DNA from: Nocardia sp. NBC_01503
Lineage (GTDB): Bacteria > Actinomycetota > Actinomycetes > Mycobacteriales > Mycobacteriaceae
Length of the DNA stretch: 64,000 bases
NCBI RefSeq assembly: GCF_036327755.1
Contig: NZ_CP109596.1
Span: 496,001-560,000 of the forward strand
Direction: 5' to 3'
In this document: positions 44,878 to 53,803 of the stretch, one piece after another
Layout: each line of letters begins with the position of its first letter
Position numbering within the stretch: the stretch's first letter is position 1
Notes under the pieces: generated by a model
Told to the model about the DNA's origin: nothing
The model's database searches: none
What the model saw: the letters and a program-made list of their open reading frames with translations, nothing else
Program-made: the position numbers and the translations under genes

Positions 44878-45102
44878 ATGATCAACCTGGTGCTGATACT
44901 CGCCGTCATGGACATCGCGGCGATGACCGTCCTGATCGTCATCTACTGGATCCCACCCCTGTACCGCCGCCTCAACGATATCCCGCTGATCAAGCGCTAT
45001 TGGCGCGAGAGTTGGGGCGGGCCGAGAGTTCTCATTCCGCTCCTCGTTCTGGCCGGGATCGCTCTACTCGGGGGCCTGATGCGCCTCGCCAATGCCCTAT
45101 AA
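44878..45102 (+). CDS. Small two-helix membrane protein
   Basis: 74 aa from ATG 44878 (GTG 44860 possible). Two hydrophobic helices (LVLILAVMDIAAMTVLIVIYW; VLIPLLVLAGIALLGGLM) around a charged loop, of a kind common in actinobacteria. The last 6 bp overlap the end of the convergent release-factor-like gene. Confidence 0.6.
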   Translation: MINLVLILAVMDIAAMTVLIVIYWIPPLYRRLNDIPLIKRYWRESWGGPRVLIPLLVLAGIALLGGLMRLANAL

Positions 45103-46005
45103 CCCGAGCGGGCGGATGTGGTCGGTGGCGGAGTTGGTGCGCAGTCTGCCGTATTGCGCTGTGCGGGCACGGCCTTCGGTGACAGCGGACAGGCGGGCGG
45201 ATAGCAGTTCCATGGCGCGTTGCCTGCTGGGGGCCCGGGTGTAGGCGCCTTCACTGTCGGCGGTGATGCCGGTGGGGAGGTGGGTCAGGCGGACAGCACC
45301 GCGGCTGCCGTTGCCACAGCAACTGCGGCCGTAGTTGTACTGGTCGATGCGGATATCCTTCGGATCGAGGTGGCTTGTTGTCCACCAACGGCATTCGGGG
45401 TAGGCGAGGACCTCGGCGGCAACCTTCACGATTCGGCCGGGCGGTCCGTCGAACGAGTAACGACGCGCCTGATGCAAGCCGCTCTCGAACTCAAAGGCGG
45501 GCCAGGTGCCGCTGCGGCCGGCGATAGACAGGGTGACGTGCGTCCAGTGGTAGCCGAGGCTCCGGGTCTCGAGGATCTCGGTTCGCCAGCCGCGGGACTC
45601 AGCGAAGCGCTCATATATACGAGCCAGATCGGCGGTGAAGTAGCAGGAGTCGATATCGTCTCGAACCGCCGTGATTTCCAGCAGGGCGTTGTCCAGGCCG
45701 TTGGTATCCAAGGCCCTCGACAACTCGGTGAGACGGTGTGTCAATTCGACTACCCGACAGTGGAGTTCGGGTAGTTCGGCGCTGAATGACGGGTCTGCGA
45801 CCGCGAGCTGTTCACCTGCGGTGAGGTCGTCCTGGGCCGCGCGCAGTCAGGTGTATGCGACCGCGACGGGCTCGAGCTGCTCGAAGCGATCGCATACGCG
45901 ACGCAGCTCGACCGGGTCGACGTAGCGCGACGGGTCGGCTAGGCGGACTTCCAGGGATCGATACTCGGCGAGGAGGTCGCTGAGCTGTGATTCGTTCGAG
46001 AACAC
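45097..46005 (-). pseudogene. Release-factor-like protein, interrupted by one in-frame TGA
   Basis: GTG 46005 has a good AAGGAG site 9 bp upstream. The frame runs 302 codons with a single TGA at codon 53 (45849-45847). Before it: LLAEYRSLEVRLADPSRYVD, the PCRF N-terminus of class I release factors; after it LRAAQDDLTAGEQLAVADPS continues the family pattern, then FTADLARIYERFAESRGWRT, FEFESGLHQARR and AVRLTHLPTGI. The GGQ loop is replaced by CCGNG (about 229-233) and the PxT/SPF decoding motif by SFDGPP; the C-terminal domain is short. So it cannot be a normal terminator. The TGA-C context is leaky. It is a recent nonsense allele of a divergent paralogue or a readthrough gene. Codon use is less GC-biased than in its neighbours. 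Confidence 0.75.
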
Positions 46006-46043
46006 GGGATTACTCCTTCCGCGCCCGACTATTCCATCGGACG

Positions 46044-46598
46044 TCACTCGCCCACAAGGGAATTCACTTCGTTGGCGAAGAGGGTGGCGGGGTCGACGCT
46101 CATGCCGGTGAAGTGGCCTGCGAGTTCCAGGGAGAGGACGCCGTGTAGGCGGGTCCAGAAGGTCAGTGCTTGGGCGGGGAGCATGACTTCGAGGAGGGCG
46201 TGCATGACTTCGTCGGAGATTGCGGTGGTGTCGGCGGGGGCGTGGTAGCCGGGGACGGGGGTGCCGTAGATCAAGAGGTAGCGGTGGGGATCAGCGAGTG
46301 CCCAATCGCGCAGGGCGGCGGCTAGTTCGGGGGGTTGAGCTCCGGCGTCTCGGGCTGTGCGGAAGGTGTCGGCCAGAGAGCGGTAGGCGTCTCGGATCAG
46401 GTCTGTGATCAGGGCGTCTCGGTTGGCGTAGTAGCGGTAGAGGGCGGGGCCGGACATGCCCAGGTGTTTGGCTATGGCGTTGAGGGAGAGGGCGGAGGCG
46501 CCCGCGGTGGCGATCTGGTCGCGGGCGCACTGCTTGATTTCGGCTCGCATTTGTTCGCGGTAGCGCTCGCGGGGGGTCTTCACCTCGGCGTTCGTCAT
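46044..46598 (-). CDS. TetR-family regulator
   Basis: 184 aa. HTH segment GASALSLNAIAKHLGMSGPALYRYYANR (read in parts) and a TetR_C-like domain (LRDWALADPHRYLLIYGTPVPGY). It diverges from the secreted SRPBCC gene; a 12-bp-arm inverted repeat lies just before its start. It may also carry the release-factor-like gene, 38 bp downstream, on its transcript. Confidence 0.9.
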   Translation of the reverse strand: MTNAEVKTPRERYREQMRAEIKQCARDQIATAGASALSLNAIAKHLGMSGPALYRYYANRDALITDLIRDAYRSLADTFRTARDAGAQPPELAAALRDWALADPHRYLLIYGTPVPGYHAPADTTAISDEVMHALLEVMLPAQALTFWTRLHGVLSLELAGHFTGMSVDPATLFANEVNSLVGE

Positions 46599-46600
46599 GA

Positions 46601-46657
46601 GTTAGAGGGTATCACTGTTGCTCTTGCCTATCACCGACAGGAGTTATACCCTCTAAC
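46601..46657. promoter_or_regulatory. Inverted-repeat operator between tetR and the SRPBCC gene
   Basis: GTTAGAGGGTAT (46601-46612) and ATACCCTCTAAC (46646-46657) are perfect 12-bp arms, the first touching the tetR start codon region. Two TetR half-sites facing each other, or two operators. Confidence 0.75.
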
Positions 46658-46690
46658 TAACACAATAACCAATTACTTAGGAGCAGGACG

Positions 46691-47302
46691 ATGACCTCCA
46701 CTCGACTCACCAGTGCCGTGATCGGGATCGCATTGAGCGTCGCAACGCTGGGCGCGACCGCCGCACCGACGCTGGCGGATGGTTCCACCGCCGACAAGAC
46801 CCCGCTCTCCTGCGAGGGGCAGACCATCAATACGACCGCGCCGATCCACTACCGGACCGAGGCCCTGATCGAAGCGCCGCTGGACAAGATCTGGAATCTG
46901 CAGACCGATGTGCAGGGGTGGCCGTCCTGGCAGGAACCCGTCACGAGCATGCAGCGACTGGATTCCGGTCCGCTCCAGGCGAATTCGCAATTCCGGTGGA
47001 CCACACCGGTTCCCGCCACGGCCACGACGCCAGCGACCACGCTGACCATCACCTCGACGGTGCATCAGGCGCAGCCGCAGCAGTGCTTGCGCTGGAGCGG
47101 CCCGGCACTCGGCGATGGCATGAGCATCGACGGCGGCATCCACGTCTGGAACTTCATCCCGGTCCCGGGCGGCACGCTGGTGCGCACCGAGGAGAACTGG
47201 AGTGGAGCCCAGGTGGAGGCGGATGTGCCGACCTCCACCCAATACCTCGGCGCCGGACTCGAGGCGTGGCTGGCCAATCTGCGCACCGCCGCCGAGAACT
47301 AG
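46691..47302 (+). CDS. Secreted SRPBCC (START-like) ligand-binding protein
   Basis: 203 aa. Signal peptide (TSAVIGIALSVATLGATAAP), then an SRPBCC fold: ALIEAPLDKIWNLQTDVQGW, RWSGPALGDGMSIDGGIHVW, NWSGAQ. A hydrophobic-ligand carrier or enzyme outside the membrane. Under TetR control by position. Nearby KstD-like gene hints at a steroid or polyketide, but this is inference. Confidence 0.85.
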   Translation: MTSTRLTSAVIGIALSVATLGATAAPTLADGSTADKTPLSCEGQTINTTAPIHYRTEALIEAPLDKIWNLQTDVQGWPSWQEPVTSMQRLDSGPLQANSQFRWTTPVPATATTPATTLTITSTVHQAQPQQCLRWSGPALGDGMSIDGGIHVWNFIPVPGGTLVRTEENWSGAQVEADVPTSTQYLGAGLEAWLANLRTAAEN

Positions 47303-47306
47303 TCGC

Positions 47307-48815
47307 CTATTCCGTGCGGGCGGCAGCCGTTCCGGCGCGGCGGCCGAAGAAGGTGCCGTCACCGAGGGAGGTGCCGGAGATATAGCCGAAGCCGTGCAGG
47401 CCGTTGGCGGCGCGACCCGCGGCGAAGAGGCCGGGGATGCGATCGCCGTTGAGGTCCAGGACGTGGCCGTCGAGGTCGGTGTGCAGGCCGCCGAGGGTGA
47501 AGACCGAGGCTCCGGTGCCGCGACGATCGCCCGCCTCGGCCGGTGGGCGGATCCCCGCCTTCACATCGATGGCGGCCAGCGGCGGGGTGAGGGGGCGGAG
47601 CCAGCGTGCGGCCTTGTGCAGATCGAGATCCGCTCCGCCCATTGCTGATTCGTTGTAGCGGGCAATGGTGGCGGTGAGCGATCCCGTCGGCAGGCCGGTC
47701 AATTGCTCCAGCTCTTCGGGGGTTTCGGCGACATGTGTGGGTCGCACGCCCCAGCGCTGGGGTTCGGGGACGTCTTCGAAGCCCTCCTCGTCGACGATGA
47801 CCCAGACCGCGGTATCGCCCCCGGCCCAGCTGCCGCCCATATTGTTTCGGTACAGCGCGGCCTGACCGATCCGGCCGGGATAGGTGTCCTCGTTGATGAA
47901 GCGCTGACCGCGCGCGTTCACGACCATGCCGCGCGCGGCCAGGCCGGGAATCAATGACATGCCCACCTGACCGGAGGACATATGGCGCACGGCCGCGCCC
48001 AGCGCCTGTGCCATCCGAATACCGCTGCCGTCATCGGTACCGGCACTGACCTTGGTGTGTCCCAACAGTTCCGGCGCGTGCGCGCTCAGCATGGCGTCAT
48101 TGTCGACGAAGCCGCCGGTGGTGAGGATGACGCCGCGATGGGCAAGAATGGTGATCTCGGCACCGTATCGCCGCGCGACCACACCCGTGACCACGCCGTC
48201 CTCGTCCACGATCAGCGTCACCGCCTGGGTATCGAACAGCGTTGTCGCACCGGCTGATTCGGCAGCGGCCGACAGGCACTCCATGAGCAGCTTCCCGCCG
48301 AAGTCATTGGCGGTCGGCCGATGCCCACGCGGTGCCGGATGCGCCGATTCGGTGAAGGGCCAACTGTTCTCGCCCAACCACATGAGCCCGTCATCGGTGG
48401 GCGGCACCCAGGTGGGCGCATCCCACATGATCGGCTTGAACGGCACGCCCCGATCCACCAGCCAGTGGAAATGCTCGACACTGCCCGCGCTGTACTCGTC
48501 GATCTTGGCGTGATCCGCGCCCGCGCCCATGGCGGCCTTCAGGAACGCGGCCATGGCCTCGGGGGTGTCGTCGTATCCGCAGGCGATCTGAATCGGCGTG
48601 CCGCCGCCGAGGTAGATCTCGCCGCCGGACATGGCCGAGGCCCCGCCCGCACCGCCGGAACGGTCGATGATGAGCACCCGCGCCTCGGTGCGCGCGGCCT
48701 CGAACGCCGCCGCGGCACCGGCGGCACCGTAGCCGACGACCAGTACATCGGTCTCGAAGTCGTAGTGGCTCACCTCGACGGCCGCCCGGGGCGTCACCGA
48801 ATTCCGCGCTGTCAT
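47307..48815 (-). CDS. KstD-like FAD-dependent dehydrogenase
   Basis: 502 aa from ATG 48815 (ATG 48860 or GTG 48869 would add 15-18 residues). FAD Rossmann DVLVVGYGAAGAAAAFEA, GGASAMSGGEIYLGGG, and C-terminal GLFAAGRAANGLHGFGYISGTSLGDGTFFG (read in parts) are typical of 3-ketosteroid delta1-dehydrogenases and related fumarate-reductase-type flavoproteins. With KshA it would open ring B, so it may be the missing partner of the hsa/ksh genes; it is 20 kb away. Stop meets the convergent SRPBCC stop. Confidence 0.8.
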   Translation of the reverse strand: MTARNSVTPRAAVEVSHYDFETDVLVVGYGAAGAAAAFEAARTEARVLIIDRSGGAGGASAMSGGEIYLGGGTPIQIACGYDDTPEAMAAFLKAAMGAGADHAKIDEYSAGSVEHFHWLVDRGVPFKPIMWDAPTWVPPTDDGLMWLGENSWPFTESAHPAPRGHRPTANDFGGKLLMECLSAAAESAGATTLFDTQAVTLIVDEDGVVTGVVARRYGAEITILAHRGVILTTGGFVDNDAMLSAHAPELLGHTKVSAGTDDGSGIRMAQALGAAVRHMSSGQVGMSLIPGLAARGMVVNARGQRFINEDTYPGRIGQAALYRNNMGGSWAGGDTAVWVIVDEEGFEDVPEPQRWGVRPTHVAETPEELEQLTGLPTGSLTATIARYNESAMGGADLDLHKAARWLRPLTPPLAAIDVKAGIRPPAEAGDRRGTGASVFTLGGLHTDLDGHVLDLNGDRIPGLFAAGRAANGLHGFGYISGTSLGDGTFFGRRAGTAAARTE

Positions 48816-48984
48816 GTCCTGCACGGTGCCCTCTCGGGTGCGGTGGACATAGCTCTCCATCTTGCTCACCGACTCTCAGATCCCGTTGACCGGGACTGCG
48901 ACCAGTAGCGGAGCAGCGCACTGGGGATGGTGTGTGAACGGCGTCACTGTGGTTGGGGGCGTCGCACGAGTTGGAGGAGAGTCA

Positions 48985-51378
48985 ATGCGGATTCTGGTCA
49001 CCGGAGTCACCGAGCTGAGCGGTCGTTCCGTGGCACGCATGCTGCTGGCGGCCGGGCACGAGGTCGTCGGCCTGGACCGGCAGCGCAACCGTTTGGTGGA
49101 CCCGCGTGTCGAGGTGATCGTCGGCGATCTGTCCGATAAGCAGATCTGCGCCCGCGCGGTGGCCGGTGCGGATGCCGTCGTGCATCTCGCGGGCCGCGCG
49201 GTCGCCGCAATCGCCTCGGCCGCAAAGGATGCCGGTGCGCGTCTGGTGATTCCCGTTGCGGCGGGCTCGGATTCGACCGTCGAGAACACTTTGCGCGGCA
49301 GTGGCGTGGATGCGCTGATCGTGCGCACCGCCCTGGTCGCGGGCCGCCGCATGGACGCCGGCAGCTGGCGCGCGCTGGAGAATCTGGCCGGTGCGCGCGG
49401 CAATACCGCATTACAGGTGCTGCACTATGACGATCTGGAGCGCTTCCTGGTGCTCGCGGCGCTCTCCCAGCGCGGCGGTACGGTCGGCCTGGCCGCCCCG
49501 GGTGAGGTCTCCGGCGATGACGTGCGCGCGGCGCTGAAGGACGCGGGCGTGAAATACGCCGCGTGGCTGCCCCGTTCGGCATCGAACCGCGCGCAGGTCG
49601 ATACCACCGCCGCCCGCGAGGAGTGGGGTTTCCGCTTCGGCTGGACCGCCCGCGAGACCGTCGCCGATGTGGCGCGCGGCCTGCACGGTCGCAAGGCCGC
49701 CGGTTCCGGTATTCGCGATCGCCGGGGCGCGATCCCGCTGCCCTCGCACGTGGTGCCGCAGAACGCGCCCACCTCGGATGGCTATCAGCTCAAAGACTCC
49801 GCGCCCCAAGGACTTCAGGGCGAATTCGACGATCTGATGGACGACCGCATCCCGGTCTTCACCGCCACCAATACCTCCGAGGCCCTGCCCGGCCCGCTCA
49901 CTCCGCTCACCATCGATTTGCAGGCCGGTGCGATCCGCCTGGGCAACGAGGCCATGGGCCATATGATCGCCATCGAGGGAGAAGCGCTGGAGCACTGGGT
50001 CTCTCGTGTGACCGGCGTGATGGGCCATCATATGTACATCAACGCCTCCATCGGCGTCTTCTCGGCCGAGAACATGCCCGGCTGGGACGAGGAGAGTGTG
50101 CGCCGCGATGTCTACGGCGCGATCGGCGATGTGGAGCTGCATCCGAAGGGTCGCCCCGCCATGGCCTCGGGTTTCGCGGCCAAGCTGGGCACCTTCAAAG
50201 CATTGGGCCGGGTCGGCGCGACCGCCATGAGCTTCCGCAAGACCGCGGAGCTGATCAATGCCGCCTCGCATGCGGAAGCTCTTGACCGGGACCGGATTTC
50301 GGAGCTCACCGATGAGCAGCTGCATGCCCGCGCGCTGCTGTGGCGGGACCGCCTGAACCAGGCGTGGCAGGCCGCCTCCATCGGCGTCATGATGACGGGC
50401 GCCGCCACCGCCGCACACAAGGGCGAGGTGAAGATCAGCCTCGAACGCCTGGAGTCGGCCAAGACCATGCTCGCCGTGGAGCGCCTGGCGGCGCTGTGCC
50501 GCAAGGACTCCGGGCTGCAGGCCATCGCAAAGAGCGGTGATGTCGCGGCGGCCCGGGAGAAGTCGCCGGAGTTCGCCAAGGCCCTGGATCAGGAGCTGGC
50601 CCGGATCGGCCACCGCGGCCCGGGTGAGTGCGAACTCGTCAACGCCACCTTCGGTGATCGCCCCGAACTGCTGGTGACCGCCGCCGGTCGCGCCGCGGAG
50701 ATGCCCGCACCGCACCGGGAACCGGTCGCCGAGCCGACCGGCCGCACCGCCAAGATGGCGGTCGGCGCCACCGTCTACCGCGAGCGCGCCCGCGATGCCG
50801 TTGTGCGCGTGACCAATTGCCTGCGCCTGGCCACCCAGGAGCGGGCGGCGCGCCTGATCAAGGCGGGCAAGCTCACCGAGATCGAGGATTCGGCCTTCCT
50901 GACCCTCGATGAAATCCTCTGGGCCCCCGCCGATCTGAAGGAGCGCGTGGCCCGCCGCCGCGCCGAGCGGATTCGCTTCCAGGGCGTGCGCATGCCCGAT
51001 GTGATCAACGGCGTCTGGGAGCCGGAGGAGATCTCCGGTGCGCTCCCGGTCGGCGAGACCCTCACCGGTCTGGGCGTGAGCCCCGGCGTGGTCGAGGGCA
51101 CCGTCAAGCGAATCCTGTCCCTGGACGACGATATCGAGCCCGGCGACATCCTGGTCGCCGCCGTCACCGATACCGGCCACACCGCCATGTTCGGTTACGC
51201 GGGCGCGGTGGTGACCGATATCGGCGGCGCCGCTTCCCATGCCGCGATCGTGGCCCGCGAATTCGGCGTGCCCTGCGTGGTGGACACCAAGACCGCCAGC
51301 ACCAGCCTGAAGGACGGACAGCGGGTGCGGGTGGACGGTGCCGCGGGCACCATCACCCTGCTCGCCGACGCGGAGTGA
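48985..51378 (+). CDS. NAD-epimerase/PEP-utilising fusion protein
   Basis: 797 aa from ATG 48985 (GGAGGAG upstream). Residues 1-245: short-chain epimerase fold (RILVTGVTELSGRSVARML). From about 320: FTATNTSEALPGPLTPLT, a region like the middle domain of rifampin-phosphotransferase-like proteins, and at the C-terminus the swivelling phosphohistidine domain (VTDIGGAASHAAIVAREFGVPCVV, His in SHA). No ATP-grasp domain is present. From memory, mycobacterial Rv2047c has this build. Function unknown. Followed by a terminator-like hairpin. Confidence 0.85.
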   Translation: MRILVTGVTELSGRSVARMLLAAGHEVVGLDRQRNRLVDPRVEVIVGDLSDKQICARAVAGADAVVHLAGRAVAAIASAAKDAGARLVIPVAAGSDSTVENTLRGSGVDALIVRTALVAGRRMDAGSWRALENLAGARGNTALQVLHYDDLERFLVLAALSQRGGTVGLAAPGEVSGDDVRAALKDAGVKYAAWLPRSASNRAQVDTTAAREEWGFRFGWTARETVADVARGLHGRKAAGSGIRDRRGAIPLPSHVVPQNAPTSDGYQLKDSAPQGLQGEFDDLMDDRIPVFTATNTSEALPGPLTPLTIDLQAGAIRLGNEAMGHMIAIEGEALEHWVSRVTGVMGHHMYINASIGVFSAENMPGWDEESVRRDVYGAIGDVELHPKGRPAMASGFAAKLGTFKALGRVGATAMSFRKTAELINAASHAEALDRDRISELTDEQLHARALLWRDRLNQAWQAASIGVMMTGAATAAHKGEVKISLERLESAKTMLAVERLAALCRKDSGLQAIAKSGDVAAAREKSPEFAKALDQELARIGHRGPGECELVNATFGDRPELLVTAAGRAAEMPAPHREPVAEPTGRTAKMAVGATVYRERARDAVVRVTNCLRLATQERAARLIKAGKLTEIEDSAFLTLDEILWAPADLKERVARRRAERIRFQGVRMPDVINGVWEPEEISGALPVGETLTGLGVSPGVVEGTVKRILSLDDDIEPGDILVAAVTDTGHTAMFGYAGAVVTDIGGAASHAAIVAREFGVPCVVDTKTASTSLKDGQRVRVDGAAGTITLLADAE

Positions 51379-51383
51379 GCGCA

Positions 51384-51405
51384 CGGCCGGGGAAACACCC
51401 GGCCG
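51384..51405 (+). terminator. Hairpin after the fusion gene
   Basis: CGGCCGGG-GAAACA-CCCGGCCG, perfect 8-bp stem, 5 bp after the stop. A second stem TCCCGC-AGA-GCGGGA follows at 51415-51429. GC-rich, no U-run. Confidence 0.7.
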
Positions 51406-51582
51406 CAACTCGAATCCCGCAGAGCGGGACTGGAAGTCCGCAGGCCGGCCAGTTCGCCGGGATCTCATCCCCCGTACACCATCCGGCCAAGAATCCACAG
51501 GAACCTGCTCTGGCCCGGGCACACCCGGGCGACGTGGGCACGCAGGCCGCCAGGCGAACCACGCCAGCACGCCCATGAACCC

Positions 51583-51607
51583 GGGCCGGATACCCACTAT
51601 CCGGCCC
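51583..51607 (+). promoter_or_regulatory. Hairpin in the leader of the secreted phosphatase
   Basis: GGGCCGGATA-CCCAC-TATCCGGCCC, perfect 10-bp stem ending 22 bp before the GTG start. It may regulate translation or mark an operator. Confidence 0.5.
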
Positions 51608-51629
51608 GTGATTGAAAGGAATACCGCTA

Positions 51630-52571
51630 GTGACGATTACGCGCGCAGTACGCGGAACACTGACCGGTGTAGCCGCCGCGCTCATCACCGTCTTCCCGAT
51701 CGCGATGACCCCCGCGTCCGCCGCCCCGATCGCGATCCTGCATCAGGCTCCGGTCGGTGCGGACTTCAAGCTCCAGGCCGCACCGAACGCCCGTGACATC
51801 GGCGGCGTCGGTGCGCAGAACGGAAAGATCAAGTCGGGTCTGGTGTTCCGCACCGACGCGCTGAACCGGCTCACCGATGCCGATCAGTCGACGCTGACCG
51901 CCGCGGGCATCACCAAGATCATCGATTTCCGCAGCCCGGCCGAGCGCGCCGCCAGCCCCGACAAGGTGCCGCCGGGGATCTCGACCATGACCCTGCCGAT
52001 CTACAACCCCGACCAGGATTTCTACGCCTACATCGGCGGACTCATCCAGGCGGGTCCGGACGCCCAGCAGGCGGCGCTCGGCGACGGCAAAGCCGCGCAG
52101 TACATGCGCGACTACTACAAGTGGGTCGTCAACGACCCGACCTCCCGCGCGCAGTTCGGCACCGCGCTGAAGGAGATCGCCACCACCTCCGGCGGCGTAC
52201 TGTTCCACTGCACCGCCGGTAAGGACCGGACCGGCATGATGGCCGCGTTCCTGATGACCATCCTGGGCACCCCGCAGGATCAGATCTTCGGTAACTTCCT
52301 GCTCTCCAACGATCGCCTCGCGGGCAGTAACAAGGCCACCCTCGACGCGCTCGTGGCGCAGGGCCTGGTGAAGGACCGTACGCTGCTCGAGCCGGTTCTC
52401 GGTGTACAGAAGGACTACCTGGAAGCGGCGTTCTCGCAGGCCGTGGCGTCCTTCGGTTCGGTGAACGACTTCATCTCCAAGGGCCTGGGCATCGATGCGC
52501 AGACCTACAAGCTGCTGCAGGACAAGTTGATCGAGAAGGGTGGCGTCTCCACCGGTTCGTTCGGTAGCTGA
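51630..52571 (+). CDS. Secreted tyrosine phosphatase
   Basis: 313 aa from GTG 51630 (AAAGGA 9 bp upstream). Signal peptide (GVAAALITVFPIAMTPASAA), then NARDIGGVGAQNGKIKSGLVFRTD (read in parts) and P-loop FHCTAGKDRTGM with catalytic Cys, as in PtpB-like phosphatases that act on phosphotyrosine and phosphoinositides. Secretion suggests action on host or external phosphate esters. A cytoplasmic relative lies at 61730-62503. Confidence 0.88.
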   Translation: MTITRAVRGTLTGVAAALITVFPIAMTPASAAPIAILHQAPVGADFKLQAAPNARDIGGVGAQNGKIKSGLVFRTDALNRLTDADQSTLTAAGITKIIDFRSPAERAASPDKVPPGISTMTLPIYNPDQDFYAYIGGLIQAGPDAQQAALGDGKAAQYMRDYYKWVVNDPTSRAQFGTALKEIATTSGGVLFHCTAGKDRTGMMAAFLMTILGTPQDQIFGNFLLSNDRLAGSNKATLDALVAQGLVKDRTLLEPVLGVQKDYLEAAFSQAVASFGSVNDFISKGLGIDAQTYKLLQDKLIEKGGVSTGSFGS

Positions 52572-52578
52572 TCCACCT

Positions 52579-52617
52579 CGAATGCCGACGCCACGTGTGG
52601 GATGGCGTCGGCATTCG
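52579..52617 (+). terminator. Perfect 15-bp hairpin after the secreted phosphatase
   Basis: CGAATGCCGACGCCA pairs with TGGCGTCGGCATTCG across 9 nt, 7 bp after the stop. No U-run. Two copies of a short repeat (GCATATCCGGGACAC, GCATGTCCGGGACAC; 25-bp period) follow at 52617-52656, before the GH172 gene. Confidence 0.75.
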
Positions 52618-52686
52618 CATATCCGGGACACTCCCGGGACCGCATGTCCGGGACACCCGGGCATACCGCGTGCGAAAATTCGCACG

Positions 52687-53691
52687 GTGCAGGAGATCTG
52701 GCATCTCGACGGGCGGCGCACCCGCTCGATCAGCGCGGAAAACCCCACCGGTGAGCCCGGTGCGGGTGGGCGGGCCATCTCCGGGACCGGGGCCTACGCG
52801 GCCGCCGGACTGGGTCGCGGGTGGAAGGTCTCGCCCTCGGTCGATATCGGGCCCGGGCAGACCGTCACCCTCGCCGATATCACCGGACCCGGCGTGATCC
52901 GGCATATCTGGCTCACCACCGATCGCACCCTGCTGCGGCACTTCACCCTTCAGGTCTATTGGGACGGTGCGCTGGAACCGGCCATCGCGGTACCGCTCGG
53001 CGATTTCTTCTGCAATGGCTGGGAGCAACTCGCACTGGTCAACTCGCAGATGGTGGTGGTGGCGCCGGCGGGCGGTCTGAACAGCTACTGGCCCATGCCG
53101 TTCGGTACGAATGCGCTCATCACCCTGCACAATGGCACCGAACGCACGGCACCGGTGTACTACCAGATCACCTATCTGGAAGAAGAGGTACCACACGAGT
53201 CGGGATATCTGCACGCGCGCTGGCGCTGTAGTGATCCTCTGGGTTCACCCGCGGTACATCCACTCGTCGAAGTCATGGGTGGTCCGGGTCGCTATGTCGG
53301 CACCTATTTGGCGATCGAACCGCGTGTCCCCGGCTGGTGGGGTGAGGGTGAGCTCAAGTTCTATCTCGATGACGACGGCGAATTCCCGACCATCTGCGGT
53401 ACCGGTACCGAGGATTATTTCGGCGGCGCTTGGAATTTCGATCTCAATGGCGCGCAGGTGCCCTACTCGACACCGTATCTGGGCCTGGTGCAGGTACAGC
53501 CGCGCGATCGCATCTACGAGCCGCAGCAGCGATTCGGCATGTACCGCTGGCACATTCCCGATCCGATCTGTTTCGAGCACAGCCTGCGCGCGACCGTGCA
53601 GGCGCTGGGCTGGCGCGAGGACGGGCACTATCTGCCGCTCGAACACGCACATGTGGCGACCACCGCGCTGTGGTATCAATCGGTTGGGTAA
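52687..53691 (+). CDS. GH172 (DUF2961) glycoside hydrolase
   Basis: 334 aa from GTG 52687. GPGVIRHIWLTTD, FGTNALITLHNGT and the GTGTEDYFGGAWNF block are DUF2961 signatures, now GH172, which includes D-arabinofuranosidases acting on mycobacterial arabinan and difructose-anhydride enzymes. No signal peptide, so it acts inside the cell or on imported oligosaccharides. The polyol dehydrogenase and kinase genes follow, which fits release and use of a D-pentose. No clear ribosome binding site. Confidence 0.82.
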   Translation: MQEIWHLDGRRTRSISAENPTGEPGAGGRAISGTGAYAAAGLGRGWKVSPSVDIGPGQTVTLADITGPGVIRHIWLTTDRTLLRHFTLQVYWDGALEPAIAVPLGDFFCNGWEQLALVNSQMVVVAPAGGLNSYWPMPFGTNALITLHNGTERTAPVYYQITYLEEEVPHESGYLHARWRCSDPLGSPAVHPLVEVMGGPGRYVGTYLAIEPRVPGWWGEGELKFYLDDDGEFPTICGTGTEDYFGGAWNFDLNGAQVPYSTPYLGLVQVQPRDRIYEPQQRFGMYRWHIPDPICFEHSLRATVQALGWREDGHYLPLEHAHVATTALWYQSVG

Positions 53692-53803
53692 TGCCCCCGA
53701 ATCCACTGATGCCGCCCGCAATCAGGACGAAATGAGATCGACGATGTGATTGCTATTGGGTAAAACGCGCCGGGCGGGCGGCGATCGGGTGCATGGTATT
53801 TGT

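Noticed and set aside
45097..46047. Two separate small genes (45097-45744 and 45847-46047)
   Set aside because: Both lie in one frame, separated by one TGA, and together give a continuous release-factor pattern, so I treat them as one interrupted gene.
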